Origin: Nocardia terrae
Lineage (GTDB): Bacteria; Actinomycetota; Actinomycetes; Mycobacteriales; Mycobacteriaceae
Assembly (NCBI RefSeq): GCF_009760405.1
Contig: NZ_WRPP01000012.1
Location: 1-64,000 of the forward strand
Length of the DNA stretch: 64,000 nucleotides
Direction: 5' to 3'
The translations under genes were made by a program, and so were the position numbers. The notes under the pieces are model-generated. The model ran no database searches. It was not told the DNA's origin and saw nothing but the letters and a program-made list of their open reading frames with translations. Below are positions 1 through 7,678 of this stretch, one piece after another. How positions within the stretch are numbered: position 1 is the first letter of the stretch; each line of letters opens with the position of its first letter.

Positions 1-322
1 GCTCGGAAATTAAGCTGACTTAATGTCCAACCACCCTCACGGGGGTGAGAATGATTGGAACCAAATAAAATATTTGGCACTGACATTCATCGACACACTA
101 TTGAGTTCTCAAAGAACACACGCACAAGCCATCGATCCGAGTTGATCGGATGTCCAGCGAGGCAACTTTTCCAGCCTAGCGGCCCTACCCAGAAGAGTCA
201 AGGCCCAAACCTAGTGTTGGAGTGTTCATGTCCGGCGCCTTCGTCCAACCTCGTTTCCGCTTCCGAATCCAGCCTCTGATCTGGGCGTTTCGGTCCCGGT
301 CGGTGTCCGTGTCGCTCTGACC
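1..322 (-). other. rRNA operon leader region (5' of a 16S gene outside the window)
   Basis: This gene-free stretch reads on the minus strand as the transcribed leader of an rRNA operon that leaves the window on the left. It begins just below a consensus-like promoter (329-357) and holds a boxA antitermination element (107-118) in the setting TTTGAGAACTCAATAG, which is typical of actinobacterial rrn leaders. The 16S gene itself is not visible; its presence just left of base 1 is inferred. The short open frame at 55-279 on the plus strand has no coding features. Confidence 0.8.
107..118 (-). promoter_or_regulatory. rrn boxA antitermination element
   Basis: The minus strand reads TGTTCTTTGAGA, followed by ACTCAATAG. 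This matches the actinobacterial boxA that recruits NusB/NusE for rRNA antitermination. It lies about 205 nt below the predicted start site. Confidence 0.8.
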
Positions 323-328
323 TGGAAT

Positions 329-357
329 AAGTTACGCGGCGGATAACGCAAGGTCAA
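329..357 (-). promoter_or_regulatory. rRNA operon promoter
   Basis: Minus strand: -35 TTGACC (357-352), a 17-nt spacer, and -10 TAACTT (334-329). The spacing is ideal for the housekeeping sigma factor. Transcription would start near 322 and run left into the boxA leader. Bases 358-482, between this promoter and the end of tyrS, may hold further upstream promoters, but none is convincing. Confidence 0.75.
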
Positions 358-482
358 ATCCGCTGGTCACCAATACGTTTGCGCTGGTCAGCGCGTTACG
401 AACTGGGCGGTTGGACGACCCGGGCCACCCCTTTGTGACCCAGGTCATTTCGATCTTGTTTCGGAATCAGTTGCGCTGCAGG

Positions 483-1766
483 TCAGTTGGCTGCGCGGCG
501 GACACCGGCGAAGTTCTTCTTGCCGCGACGCAGGACCAGCCAGCTGCCGTGCAGGAAGTCGGACTCCGCGGGAGTCCACTCCAGATCGGACACCTTCACG
601 TTGTTCACCGATGCGCCACCCTCATTGACCGCGCGGCGCGCGGCGCCCTTGCTCTCGCAGAGTCCGGACTCGACCAGCAGGTCGACGATGGTCGAGGCGG
701 TGGTCGCCTCGGCGACCTTGCCGTCGACCGCGGCCTCGGTCAGCGCCGACGCCAGGGTGGACTCGTTCAACTCACGGAGTTCACCGCGGCCGAACAGGGC
801 CTGGCTGGCCAGCTGCACCGAGCGGGTGTGCTCCTCACCGTGCACGAGGGTCGTCATCTCGGCGGCCAGGCGCTTCTGGGCTTCGCGAGCGAACGGGCGC
901 TCGGCCGTGGCCTCCTCCAGCTCGTCGAGTTCCTCGCGGGACAGGAAGGTGAACCAGCGCAGGTAGCGGACCACGTCGGCGTCGGCCGTGTTCACGAAGT
1001 ACTGGTACCAGGCGTAGGGGCTGGTCATCTCGGGGTCGAGCCAGAGGCTGCCGCCGCCGGTGGACTTGCCGAACTTCTTGCCGTCGGCCGAGGTCACCAG
1101 GGGAACGGTGAGGGCGTGCACGTGCTCGCCGTCGACGCGGCGGTTGAGTTCGACGCCCGCGATGATGTTGCCCCACTGGTCCGAGCCGCCGACCTGCAGC
1201 GTGCAGCCGTATTCGCGGCGCAGCTGCAGGTAGTCGTTGGCCTGCAGCAGCATGTAGCTGAACTCGGTGTAGGACATGCCGTCCGATTCCAGCCGGCGCT
1301 TGACGGTGTCGCGGGCCAGCATGACGTTGACCGAGAAGTGCTTGCCGATGTCGCGCAGGAACGAGACCGTGCTGAGCGGTCCGGTCCAGTCCATGTTGTT
1401 GGCGATGATCGCCGCGTTCGGGCCGCCGTCGAGGTCGACGAAGCGCTCCAGCTGGGAGCGGATGCGCCCGGCCCATTCGGCGACCGTGTCGGTGGAGTTC
1501 ATGGTCCGCTCACCCACATCGCGAGGGTCGCCGATGAGACCCGTTGCGCCACCGGCCAGCACGATCGGACGGTGGCCCGCACGCTGGAAGCGCTTGAGCG
1601 CGAGCAGGGGAACCAGGTGTCCGGCGTGCAGGCTGGCCGCGGTCGGATCGAACCCGGCATACAGAGTGATCGGGCCCTTCGCCGCGGCCGCGCGCAGCGC
1701 GTCCAGGTCGGTGGACTGCGCGATCAGTCCGCGCCAGGTCAGTTCATCGATGATGTCGCCAGTCAC
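483..1766 (-). CDS. tyrS: Tyrosyl-tRNA synthetase
   Basis: Cytoplasmic class I aminoacyl-tRNA synthetase that charges tRNA-Tyr. The 427-aa product shows the HIGH-type motif as HAGH (residues 47-50), the tyrosine-site region GGSDQWGN, the KMSKS-type loop as KFGKS (about 231-235) and a C-terminal S4 RNA-binding domain. The GTG at 1766 was chosen because the protein then begins with the usual short N-terminus (TGDIIDELTWRGL); the frame stays open further upstream without similarity. It ends 125 bases before the rrn promoter. In M. tuberculosis tyrS also lies beside mpg, as it does (more loosely) here. Confidence 0.97.
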   Translation of the reverse strand: MTGDIIDELTWRGLIAQSTDLDALRAAAAKGPITLYAGFDPTAASLHAGHLVPLLALKRFQRAGHRPIVLAGGATGLIGDPRDVGERTMNSTDTVAEWAGRIRSQLERFVDLDGGPNAAIIANNMDWTGPLSTVSFLRDIGKHFSVNVMLARDTVKRRLESDGMSYTEFSYMLLQANDYLQLRREYGCTLQVGGSDQWGNIIAGVELNRRVDGEHVHALTVPLVTSADGKKFGKSTGGGSLWLDPEMTSPYAWYQYFVNTADADVVRYLRWFTFLSREELDELEEATAERPFAREAQKRLAAEMTTLVHGEEHTRSVQLASQALFGRGELRELNESTLASALTEAAVDGKVAEATTASTIVDLLVESGLCESKGAARRAVNEGGASVNNVKVSDLEWTPAESDFLHGSWLVLRRGKKNFAGVRRAAN

Positions 1767-1820
1767 GCCTATACATCTTTCCGCACGCGTATATCGAGGT
1801 TGCAGAGGGTGGAAGCGTCC

Positions 1821-1854
1821 GAGCGGATCGGCACAAGCCCTGGCCGATCCGCTC
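1821..1854. terminator. Hairpin between doxX-like gene and tyrS
   Basis: A perfect 12-bp inverted repeat (arms 1821-1832 and 1843-1854, GAGCGGATCGGC type) has a 10-base loop. There is no T tract. It lies 55 nt upstream of the tyrS start and could be a terminator for the upstream gene or a tyrS 5' leader structure. Confidence 0.5.
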
Positions 1855-1882
1855 GTCAGCGACACGAACCGCCGCAAACGCC

Positions 1883-1922
1883 CCCGAGCCCGCCGCCGAT
1901 TCTGATCGGCGACGGGCTGGGG
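1883..1922 (-). terminator. GC-rich terminator-like hairpin after doxX-like gene
   Basis: Arms 1883-1900 and 1905-1922 pair almost completely (CCCGAGCCCGCCGCCGAT against its near complement) around a 4-base loop. It sits about 20 nt past the doxX-like stop codon. There is no U tract, as is common for terminators in high-GC actinomycetes. Confidence 0.6.
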
Positions 1923-1941
1923 GTCGAGCGATTATCGGAGC

Positions 1942-2370
1942 TCACTTCACCAGGTTGGTGAAGGTGGAGAAGGACTCGCGGCGCTCGTAGGCGATCCAGG
2001 CGAAGACTCCGACCAGGATGAGGGGGAAGACCGCCAGGCCGGCACCGCCGATGACGAAGACCTGGGTGGCGGCGGCGCAGACCATGGTGATGGACAGACC
2101 CGCGGCGGCCGGACCGGTCAGGCGACGAACCATCAGGCCGATGCCACCGGAGACCTCGACCAGGCCGGTGAAGTACATGAACCACTCGCCCCAGCCGATC
2201 TGGTGGAAGATCCGCACCGCATCGGCTTGCCCCATGAACTTGGGCAGGCCCGAGGCGAAGACGAAGAAGAGGCCGAGCACGATCTGCAGGGTCCACAGCA
2301 CGCGATTGCGGGCCTTGCCCGGGGTGGCGGTGGTGGTGGCGACGGTCTGGGTGGCGGCGATGGTGGTCAT
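1942..2370 (-). CDS. DoxX family membrane protein
   Basis: A 142-aa integral membrane protein with four predicted hydrophobic segments, beginning after a short Thr/Ala-rich N-terminus (TTIAATQTVATTT). The pattern QIVLGLFFVFASGLPKF at the first helix and the segment around GLVEVSGGIGLM fit the DoxX family. DoxX proteins are linked to redox and stress functions, but the role of this one is unknown. The ATG at 2370 is chosen over an upstream in-frame start because GGAAGGAC lies 8 nt before it. The gene ends in a strong hairpin upstream of tyrS. Confidence 0.8.
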   Translation of the reverse strand: MTTIAATQTVATTTATPGKARNRVLWTLQIVLGLFFVFASGLPKFMGQADAVRIFHQIGWGEWFMYFTGLVEVSGGIGLMVRRLTGPAAAGLSITMVCAAATQVFVIGGAGLAVFPLILVGVFAWIAYERRESFSTFTNLVK

Positions 2371-2475
2371 GTCCAATGTCCTTCCGGGGCTTGTCGGTTC
2401 GGTTTCGAACCGCGCTTGCCCGTATGGACGGGGGCCGTCGCGGAAACTCATCGCCGGGCCGGAAGAAATTTTCGG

Positions 2476-3147
2476 CTAGCCCTCGAAGGCGGCTTTCAGC
2501 GAGGTCAGGTGGACGCGGCTGGCGGTGGTGGCGGCTTCGGGGTTGCGAGCGCGGATGGCGGTGTAGAGGTGTTCGTGGGCGTCGTGGTCGGTGGTGGGGT
2601 TCTGCATGGGGCGGATGCGGAGCATGTCGATCATGGCGTGGCGGGAGCGGGGGACGAAGGCGTTGAAGAGTTCGAGGAGGATGTCGTTGTGGGCGGCGGC
2701 GACGATGGTGCGGTGGAAGGCGGTGTCGGCGTCGACCAAGTGCTCGACGGAATCCCCCGCCTCGGCGCGGGCGGCCAGGGCGCGCAGCATGTTTCGCAGG
2801 TCGGCGGGGGTGCGGCGGTGGGCGGCGAGGGCCGCGGCCTCGGCTTCGATGGCGATGCGGGCCTCCAGGACGGTGACGATGTCGCTGCGGCGCAGGACGG
2901 CGTCCCAGTCTTCGGCGACGTCCAGGGCGGTGACGAAAACGCCCGCGCCCTGGCGGCTTTCGAGGACGCGCTTGCCGGCGAGTTCGCGGATGGCCTCGCG
3001 CAGGGTGGAGCGGCCGACGCCGAGCTGGGCGGCGAGGGTGGTTTCACCCGGTAGGCGGTGGCCCAGTTCCCATTCCCCCGCGCGGATCCGGGACAGCAGG
3101 ACCTCGGCGGCCTGGGCGGCGAGCGGATGCCTCTGTACCTGCGCCAC
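2476..3147 (-). CDS. GntR/FadR-type transcriptional regulator (FCD domain)
   Basis: A 223-aa regulator with an N-terminal winged helix (about residues 8-75, including LPGETTLAAQLGVGRSTLRE) and a helical FCD ligand domain. In the FCD part, D and H of DADTAFHRTI and a later H near the HDAHEHL stretch fit the metal/ligand-binding positions of this class. It is divergent from the leuA paralogue at 3325, and a short palindrome lies between them, so it probably controls itself and perhaps leuA (inference). The effector is unknown; a carboxylate or amino-acid-related acid would suit the family. Confidence 0.88.
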   Translation of the reverse strand: MAQVQRHPLAAQAAEVLLSRIRAGEWELGHRLPGETTLAAQLGVGRSTLREAIRELAGKRVLESRQGAGVFVTALDVAEDWDAVLRRSDIVTVLEARIAIEAEAAALAAHRRTPADLRNMLRALAARAEAGDSVEHLVDADTAFHRTIVAAAHNDILLELFNAFVPRSRHAMIDMLRIRPMQNPTTDHDAHEHLYTAIRARNPEAATTASRVHLTSLKAAFEG

Positions 3148-3172
3148 TTTTTCTCGACCTCTCTACTTGTCT

Positions 3173-3188
3173 GAGGAGTGAACTCCCT
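3173..3188. promoter_or_regulatory. Candidate GntR operator
   Basis: GGAGT-GA-ACTCC (3175-3186) is a perfect 5-bp inverted repeat lying 25 bases above the GntR start codon, in the gntR-leuA divergent region. No second copy is evident. Assignment to this regulator is by position only. Confidence 0.4.
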
Positions 3189-3324
3189 CTAGTCTAGTCC
3201 ACATGCTTACGGGTGCCCTGCTTCTCCTTCGCCGCCGCGGCGGGGTCTGACCAGACCGGCACCCCGCTAGCGGGCTCGCTGTGCTGCGCCGGTCACCTTC
3301 TTCCGACGCGAAAGCGATTACGCC

Positions 3325-4980
3325 GTGAGCACTTCCCCGACCTGGAATCGTCAGCAGCCCTCCGTCATGCCGTCGCATCGGTATCGCGATGTGTACCAGC
3401 GTGTTTCGGTGCCGCTGACCGAACGTGAATGGCCGTCCAACCGGATCACCTCCGCACCGCTGTGGGTGCCGGTGGATCTGCGCGACGGCAATCAGGCCCT
3501 GGCCGAGCCGATGGATCCCGAACGCAAGCGGCGGTTCTTCGAAATGCTGGTGGCCATGGGCTACAAGGAGATCGAGGTCGGCTATCCCAGCGCCTCGCAG
3601 ACCGACTTCGACTTCGTGCGGCTGATCGGGACGGCCTGGCTGGCTCCCGCCGATGTCACCATCGTCGTCTTCACCCCCGCGCGCCGGGATCTGATCGCGC
3701 GGACCGTGGAATCGATTCGCGGCATTCCCAATGACGTGGTCATCCACATGTACACCGCCACCGCACCGGCCTGGCGGAACGTGGTGCTGGGCCGGACACG
3801 TGACGAATTGGCCGAGCTGATCACCGCCGGCGGGCGCGACGTGCTGGAACTGGCCGGGGACATGCCGAACGTGCGGTTCCAGTTCTCGCCCGAGGTCTTC
3901 ATGCTGACCGAGCCGGACTATGTGCTGGACATCTGCGATCGCATGACCACGCTGTGGAACGCCACCCCCGACCGGCCCGTCGTCCTGAACCTGCCCGCGA
4001 CCGTCGAGGTGGCGACGCCGAACGTGTACGCCGACCAGATCGAGTACATGCACCGGAATCTGGCGCGGCGCGACAGCGTGATCCTGTCGGTGCATCCGCA
4101 CAATGACCGTGGCACCGGCGTCGCGTGCGCGGAGTTGGCGGTGCTGGCCGGGGCGCAGCGGGTCGAGGGCTGCGTGTTCGGCAACGGCGAGCGCACCGGC
4201 AATGTGGATCTGGCGACGCTGGCCTTGAATCTGCATGCGCAGGGCGTGGATCCGATGATCGACTTCTCCGATATCGACGAGGTGCGGCGCACGGTCGAGT
4301 ACTGCACGCGGCTGCCGATCCACGACCGGCACCCCTACGCGGGCGATCTGGTCTACACCGCCTACTCCGGCACGCATCAGGACGCGATCAAGAAGGGCTT
4401 CGCCGAGCATCGGGAGCGCGCGGCGCGCCTGGGCCAGCCGGAGCGTGAAATCCCTTGGGAGGTGCCGTATCTGCCCATCGACCCGGCCGATGTCGGCCGC
4501 TCCTACGATGCCGTCATCCGGGTGAACTCCCAGTCCGGCAAGGGCGGCATCGCCTATCTGCTGCAGACGGAGTACGGGCTGGACCTGCCCCGCCGCCTGC
4601 AGATCGATTTCGCCCGGCAGGTGCAGCGGCACACCGACGACACGGGGACCGAGGTCTCGGCGCAGACGTTGTGGGAGTTGTTCACCGCCGCCTATGCCGC
4701 CGATCCGGCGACCGTGAGCCCGCCCCGTGATCCGCGAATCGCCGCCGCGACAACGGTCGACGAGGTGATCGATGCGCTGGCCGACCGCGGATGCCGGGTG
4801 GAGGTGCTGGCGGTCACCACCCAGAACGTGGACCGGACGGCCGGGGCCGCGGCCTATGTGGAGTACCGCGGCGCCGACGGGGTGACCTGGGCCTTCGGCG
4901 AGGGCGACACCGCTTCCCGCGCAACGATTGCCGCCATCCTGGTCGCGGCGACGCGAGAGCGGGCCGCGGTATCCGTGTAG
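3325..4980 (+). CDS. leuA: 2-isopropylmalate synthase paralogue
   Basis: A 551-aa enzyme of the long actinobacterial LeuA type, which condenses acetyl-CoA with 2-ketoisovalerate as the first committed step of leucine synthesis. Seen: the DLRDGNQAL active-site motif, the metal site HPHNDRG, the flexible-domain stretch VNSQSGKGG, and a C-terminal regulatory region (about 440-551) ending in a LeuA-dimer-like fold. The body differs from M. tuberculosis LeuA at many central positions (for example VVFTPARRDLIARTVESIRG), and no leu, ask or asd gene is nearby, so it may be a second copy with a shifted substrate (inference). GTG start at 3325. Confidence 0.85.
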   Translation: MSTSPTWNRQQPSVMPSHRYRDVYQRVSVPLTEREWPSNRITSAPLWVPVDLRDGNQALAEPMDPERKRRFFEMLVAMGYKEIEVGYPSASQTDFDFVRLIGTAWLAPADVTIVVFTPARRDLIARTVESIRGIPNDVVIHMYTATAPAWRNVVLGRTRDELAELITAGGRDVLELAGDMPNVRFQFSPEVFMLTEPDYVLDICDRMTTLWNATPDRPVVLNLPATVEVATPNVYADQIEYMHRNLARRDSVILSVHPHNDRGTGVACAELAVLAGAQRVEGCVFGNGERTGNVDLATLALNLHAQGVDPMIDFSDIDEVRRTVEYCTRLPIHDRHPYAGDLVYTAYSGTHQDAIKKGFAEHRERAARLGQPEREIPWEVPYLPIDPADVGRSYDAVIRVNSQSGKGGIAYLLQTEYGLDLPRRLQIDFARQVQRHTDDTGTEVSAQTLWELFTAAYAADPATVSPPRDPRIAAATTVDEVIDALADRGCRVEVLAVTTQNVDRTAGAAAYVEYRGADGVTWAFGEGDTASRATIAAILVAATRERAAVSV

Positions 4981-5005
4981 GTCAGCCGGCGCTTCCGTGC
5001 GATGG

Positions 5006-5575
5006 CTACGAGACGACGCCGCCTGCCGCACTGCCGGTTTCGGGGCCGAGGCGGCGTTCGAGTTCGGCGACTCGGGCTTCCAGGGCCGAGATGCGGTGGT
5101 AGAGGTCGGATTCCGAGGGTGGTGCGGCGTCCTCGCCCGGGGCGTTGCCGAGTTCGATGACGCGTTTGCGGATGGCCGAGGGTTCGGCGCCGAGGCTGAT
5201 GAGGATCTGCGGTGCGATGCCCTCGCCCTCCGCGACCAGCGCCAGCAGGATGTGTTCGGGTGCGATGTAGTTGTGCCGCAGGCGCATTGCCTCGCGTAAC
5301 GACATCTCCAGGACCTTCTTGGAGCGCGGCGTGAAGGGGATGTGGCCGGTGGGTGGTCGTTTCTCGTGTTCACCGACCGCCTGCCGGATGCGTTCGCGCA
5401 CGCTGGAGGCATCGAGGCCCAGGTCGCCGAGGGCGCGGGCGGCCACCGCGTCGTCGCCGACGAAGACGCCGAGCAGCAGGTGTTCGGTGCCGATCCAATC
5501 GTGGCCGAGCAGGCGGGCTTCCTCCTGCGCCAGAACGATGGCGCGGCGGGCGGTATCGGTGAACCGTTCGAACAT
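5006..5575 (-). CDS. Clp N-terminal repeat domain protein
   Basis: A 189-aa protein made of two Clp-N repeats (about 1-70 and 78-145). The opening, MFERFTDTARRAIVLAQEEA, closely resembles the N-terminus of ClpC1, but no AAA+ ATPase module follows. The C-terminus (about 155-175) is a short coiled coil (SDLYHRISALEARVAELERRL). In ClpC the N-domain binds adaptors and substrates, so this may act as a free adaptor or decoy for ClpC1P (inference). AGGTGGA lies before the ATG. The gene follows mpg on the same strand. Confidence 0.88.
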   Translation of the reverse strand: MFERFTDTARRAIVLAQEEARLLGHDWIGTEHLLLGVFVGDDAVAARALGDLGLDASSVRERIRQAVGEHEKRPPTGHIPFTPRSKKVLEMSLREAMRLRHNYIAPEHILLALVAEGEGIAPQILISLGAEPSAIRKRVIELGNAPGEDAAPPSESDLYHRISALEARVAELERRLGPETGSAAGGVVS

Positions 5576-5643
5576 GGGCTTCCACCTCGAGGCGAGCTGT
5601 CGATTCGTCCACCGTAGTCCCCCGGGTCGGACTGGGTGCCCGG

Positions 5644-6267
5644 TCAGGCGGAACGATCGAGTTTCGGCGCGCGCGGGCTGCGGCGATACGCGGAGACGGC
5701 GGCCGAATCCGGGAGCCACAGCCGCCACGGCAGGTCGGCGGCCAGGCTGACGCCGACCCGGGGACCGCTGGAAATCGCGGCGACATCGGTGATTTCGGGA
5801 CCGAGTTCGAGACGGATGGCCGCAGCCGGATCGAAGAGCCGAGTTCCGTAGTCGTCCAGCCCGATTGCGAGGGCGCTGCCGACATTGCCGGGGCCGCGCG
5901 CGAGATCGGCGTCGGTCTTGGCCGCCGGGCGGCGGGCACGGACGGTGTCGAGCCCCTCGATGATCTCCCCAGCCCGGATCAGCACCGCGCTGGCGATCCC
6001 GTCCGGTCCGCTGGTGACGTTCACGCAGGTGTGCATGCCGTAACTGAAATAGACGTACAGCACGCCCGGCGGACCGAACATCACGCTGTTGCGAGGGGTA
6101 GGCCCGCGGTGCGAGTGCGCCGCCGGGTCCGGCCACGGCCCGCCCGGATCGCCGCCGTACGCCTCGACCTCGACGATCCGCATCCCCACCGAGCCCGACC
6201 GCAGGGTCCCACCCAGCAGTCGCCGCGCGGCCCGCAACGGCTCGACGGCAAGTTCTTCGGCACCCAC
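5644..6267 (-). CDS. mpg: 3-methyladenine DNA glycosylase
   Basis: A 207-aa AAG/Mpg-family enzyme that removes alkylated purines in base excision repair. Characteristic stretches are IVEVEAYGG, AHSHRGPTPRN and YVYFSYGMHTCVNV, which carry the catalytic Glu and the intercalating Tyr region, and the later ARGPGNVGSALAI. GTG start at 6267. It lies upstream of the Clp-N gene and, with tyrS, recalls the mpg-tyrS neighbourhood of mycobacteria. Confidence 0.93.
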   Translation of the reverse strand: MGAEELAVEPLRAARRLLGGTLRSGSVGMRIVEVEAYGGDPGGPWPDPAAHSHRGPTPRNSVMFGPPGVLYVYFSYGMHTCVNVTSGPDGIASAVLIRAGEIIEGLDTVRARRPAAKTDADLARGPGNVGSALAIGLDDYGTRLFDPAAAIRLELGPEITDVAAISSGPRVGVSLAADLPWRLWLPDSAAVSAYRRSPRAPKLDRSA

Positions 6268-6323
6268 GCCGAGTCATTGTTCCGGAACGCCCGGCGGCAC
6301 AGGCAGCCGGGCATCCGATCAGG

Positions 6324-6617
6324 CTAGAGCCATTCGGCGACGCCACCGTGGTGTGAGCAGGTGCCGCTGCGGTGCTTGCTGAAGCTGTATTCACCGTCCT
6401 TGCAGCGGGCGGTCGCCCCGTTGGGAGCGGCGGGAGCCGATTCCGGACGCGGTACGCACGCACCGTCCACGTTCTCGTATTCGCTTGCGGCGCAAGCGGC
6501 GTGGAGAACGGGAACGGCGGCGGCGGGTCCGGCGAGCGCGGTGCTCGCACCGAGGAAGGCCGCGGCGGCCCAGGGCAGGATATGTCGCGCCACGCGGCGC
6601 GTTGTATGGCCGATCAC
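6324..6617 (-). CDS. Small secreted DUF3761-like protein
   Basis: A 97-aa product with a signal peptide (positively charged start, hydrophobic core PWAAAAFLGASTALAGPAAA, likely cleavage near residue 36). The mature part has four cysteines and ends CKDGEYSFSKHRSGTCSHHG, the pattern of DUF3761 domains. The GTG at 6617 is preferred because AAGGGA lies 7 nt upstream. Its function is unknown. Confidence 0.75.
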   Translation of the reverse strand: MIGHTTRRVARHILPWAAAAFLGASTALAGPAAAVPVLHAACAASEYENVDGACVPRPESAPAAPNGATARCKDGEYSFSKHRSGTCSHHGGVAEWL

Positions 6618-6717
6618 TACGAAATCCCTTGCAGAAAACGATGGTGAAACGGAGAGCGGACGCCCCCCGACGAGCGCCGAATAGTAGTGGACCATTCGCG
6701 GCGCGAGGCCGGGTTCT

Positions 6718-7638
6718 TCAGTCGATGACCGATTCGGGGGCTGATGCGGGGACCGATTCGATCGGGCTCCGCGATTGCAGTCCGGCGACCTTGTCCGGAT
6801 TGACCTGGAAGCGAATGTTTTCGATGTACCCGTTGCGAATGTCGTAGGTGAACGCGCCGATCCGGTAGTCGCCGATGACGGCGAGCAGGCTGAGTTCGCC
6901 GTTGACATAGGCGGATTCGAGCCGCACCTCGGCGCTGACGGGCTTGGCCAGCACGCCCAGCAGCCAGCGGGCCACGTGGTCGGGGCCGTGCAGCGGGCGG
7001 CGGGCCGCGGTGACCTTGCCGCCGCCGTCGTTCCACAGGGTGACGTCGGGGGCCAGCAATTCCATGAGCGCGTTGACATCTCCGCCCTGGGCGGCGGCCA
7101 GGAACTTCTCGGTGATCTCCGAGCGGGTCGAGAGATCGGTGTCGAAACGCGGCCGCCGCGAATGCACGTGGTTCTTCGCGCGGTGGGAGATCTGACGGAC
7201 GGTCGCCTCGGGTTTGTCCAGGAAACCGGCGATTTCGGCGTGCGAATACCCGAAGACCTCGCGTAGCACGAAGACCGCGCGTTCGACGGGGCTCAGGGTT
7301 TCGAGGACGACCAGCATGGCGGTGGATACGGTATCGGCCATCTCGGTCTCCTCTCCGGCGTCGGATGGGGTGGTGAGCAGGGGTTCGGGCAGCCAGGGCC
7401 CGACGTAGGTCTCGCGGGTGGCGCGCGCCGAGGTGAGTCGGTTGAGCGCCAGGTTGGTGACGGTCCGGACCAGGTAGGCCTTGGGGTGGGTGACCGAATC
7501 CCGGTCCACCTCATGCCATTTGATCCAGGCGTCCTGCAGGACGTCTTCCGCGTCGGTGACGGTGCCGAGCATCTGGTAGGCGGTGCCGAACAGGAGTCGG
7601 CGGTGCTCGACGAACGGATCTATGGAAGCGTCCTGCAT
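6718..7638 (-). CDS. ECF41-type RNA polymerase sigma factor (SigJ-like)
   Basis: A 306-aa sigma factor with regions sigma-2 (about 8-75) and sigma-4 (about 110-165) followed by a SnoaL-like C-terminal domain. The motifs that mark the ECF41 group are present: WLPEP in the linker, DGGGK, and NPDKV near the end. In ECF41 proteins the C-terminal extension controls the sigma factor in place of an anti-sigma factor. The gene follows a FAD oxidoreductase by 40 nt, the usual ECF41 partner, and an ECF41-like promoter precedes that gene. ATG at 7638. Confidence 0.9.
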   Translation of the reverse strand: MQDASIDPFVEHRRLLFGTAYQMLGTVTDAEDVLQDAWIKWHEVDRDSVTHPKAYLVRTVTNLALNRLTSARATRETYVGPWLPEPLLTTPSDAGEETEMADTVSTAMLVVLETLSPVERAVFVLREVFGYSHAEIAGFLDKPEATVRQISHRAKNHVHSRRPRFDTDLSTRSEITEKFLAAAQGGDVNALMELLAPDVTLWNDGGGKVTAARRPLHGPDHVARWLLGVLAKPVSAEVRLESAYVNGELSLLAVIGDYRIGAFTYDIRNGYIENIRFQVNPDKVAGLQSRSPIESVPASAPESVID

Positions 7639-7678
7639 GGCGTCATACCTACCTGATACGAGGGTGAGTGTCGCATAG

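Noticed and set aside
1767..1860. T-box riboswitch before tyrS
   Set aside because: There is a strong hairpin but no T-box sequence or specifier-loop layout in this short leader.
411..1961. Long plus-strand open frame opposite tyrS
   Set aside because: It is antisense to a clear tyrS, has no recognisable motif, and its residue make-up is that of a high-GC shadow frame. The same holds for large opposite-strand frames at 2203-3054, 12021-12899, 35741-37465, 43636-45045, 50605-52953 and 60810-62459.
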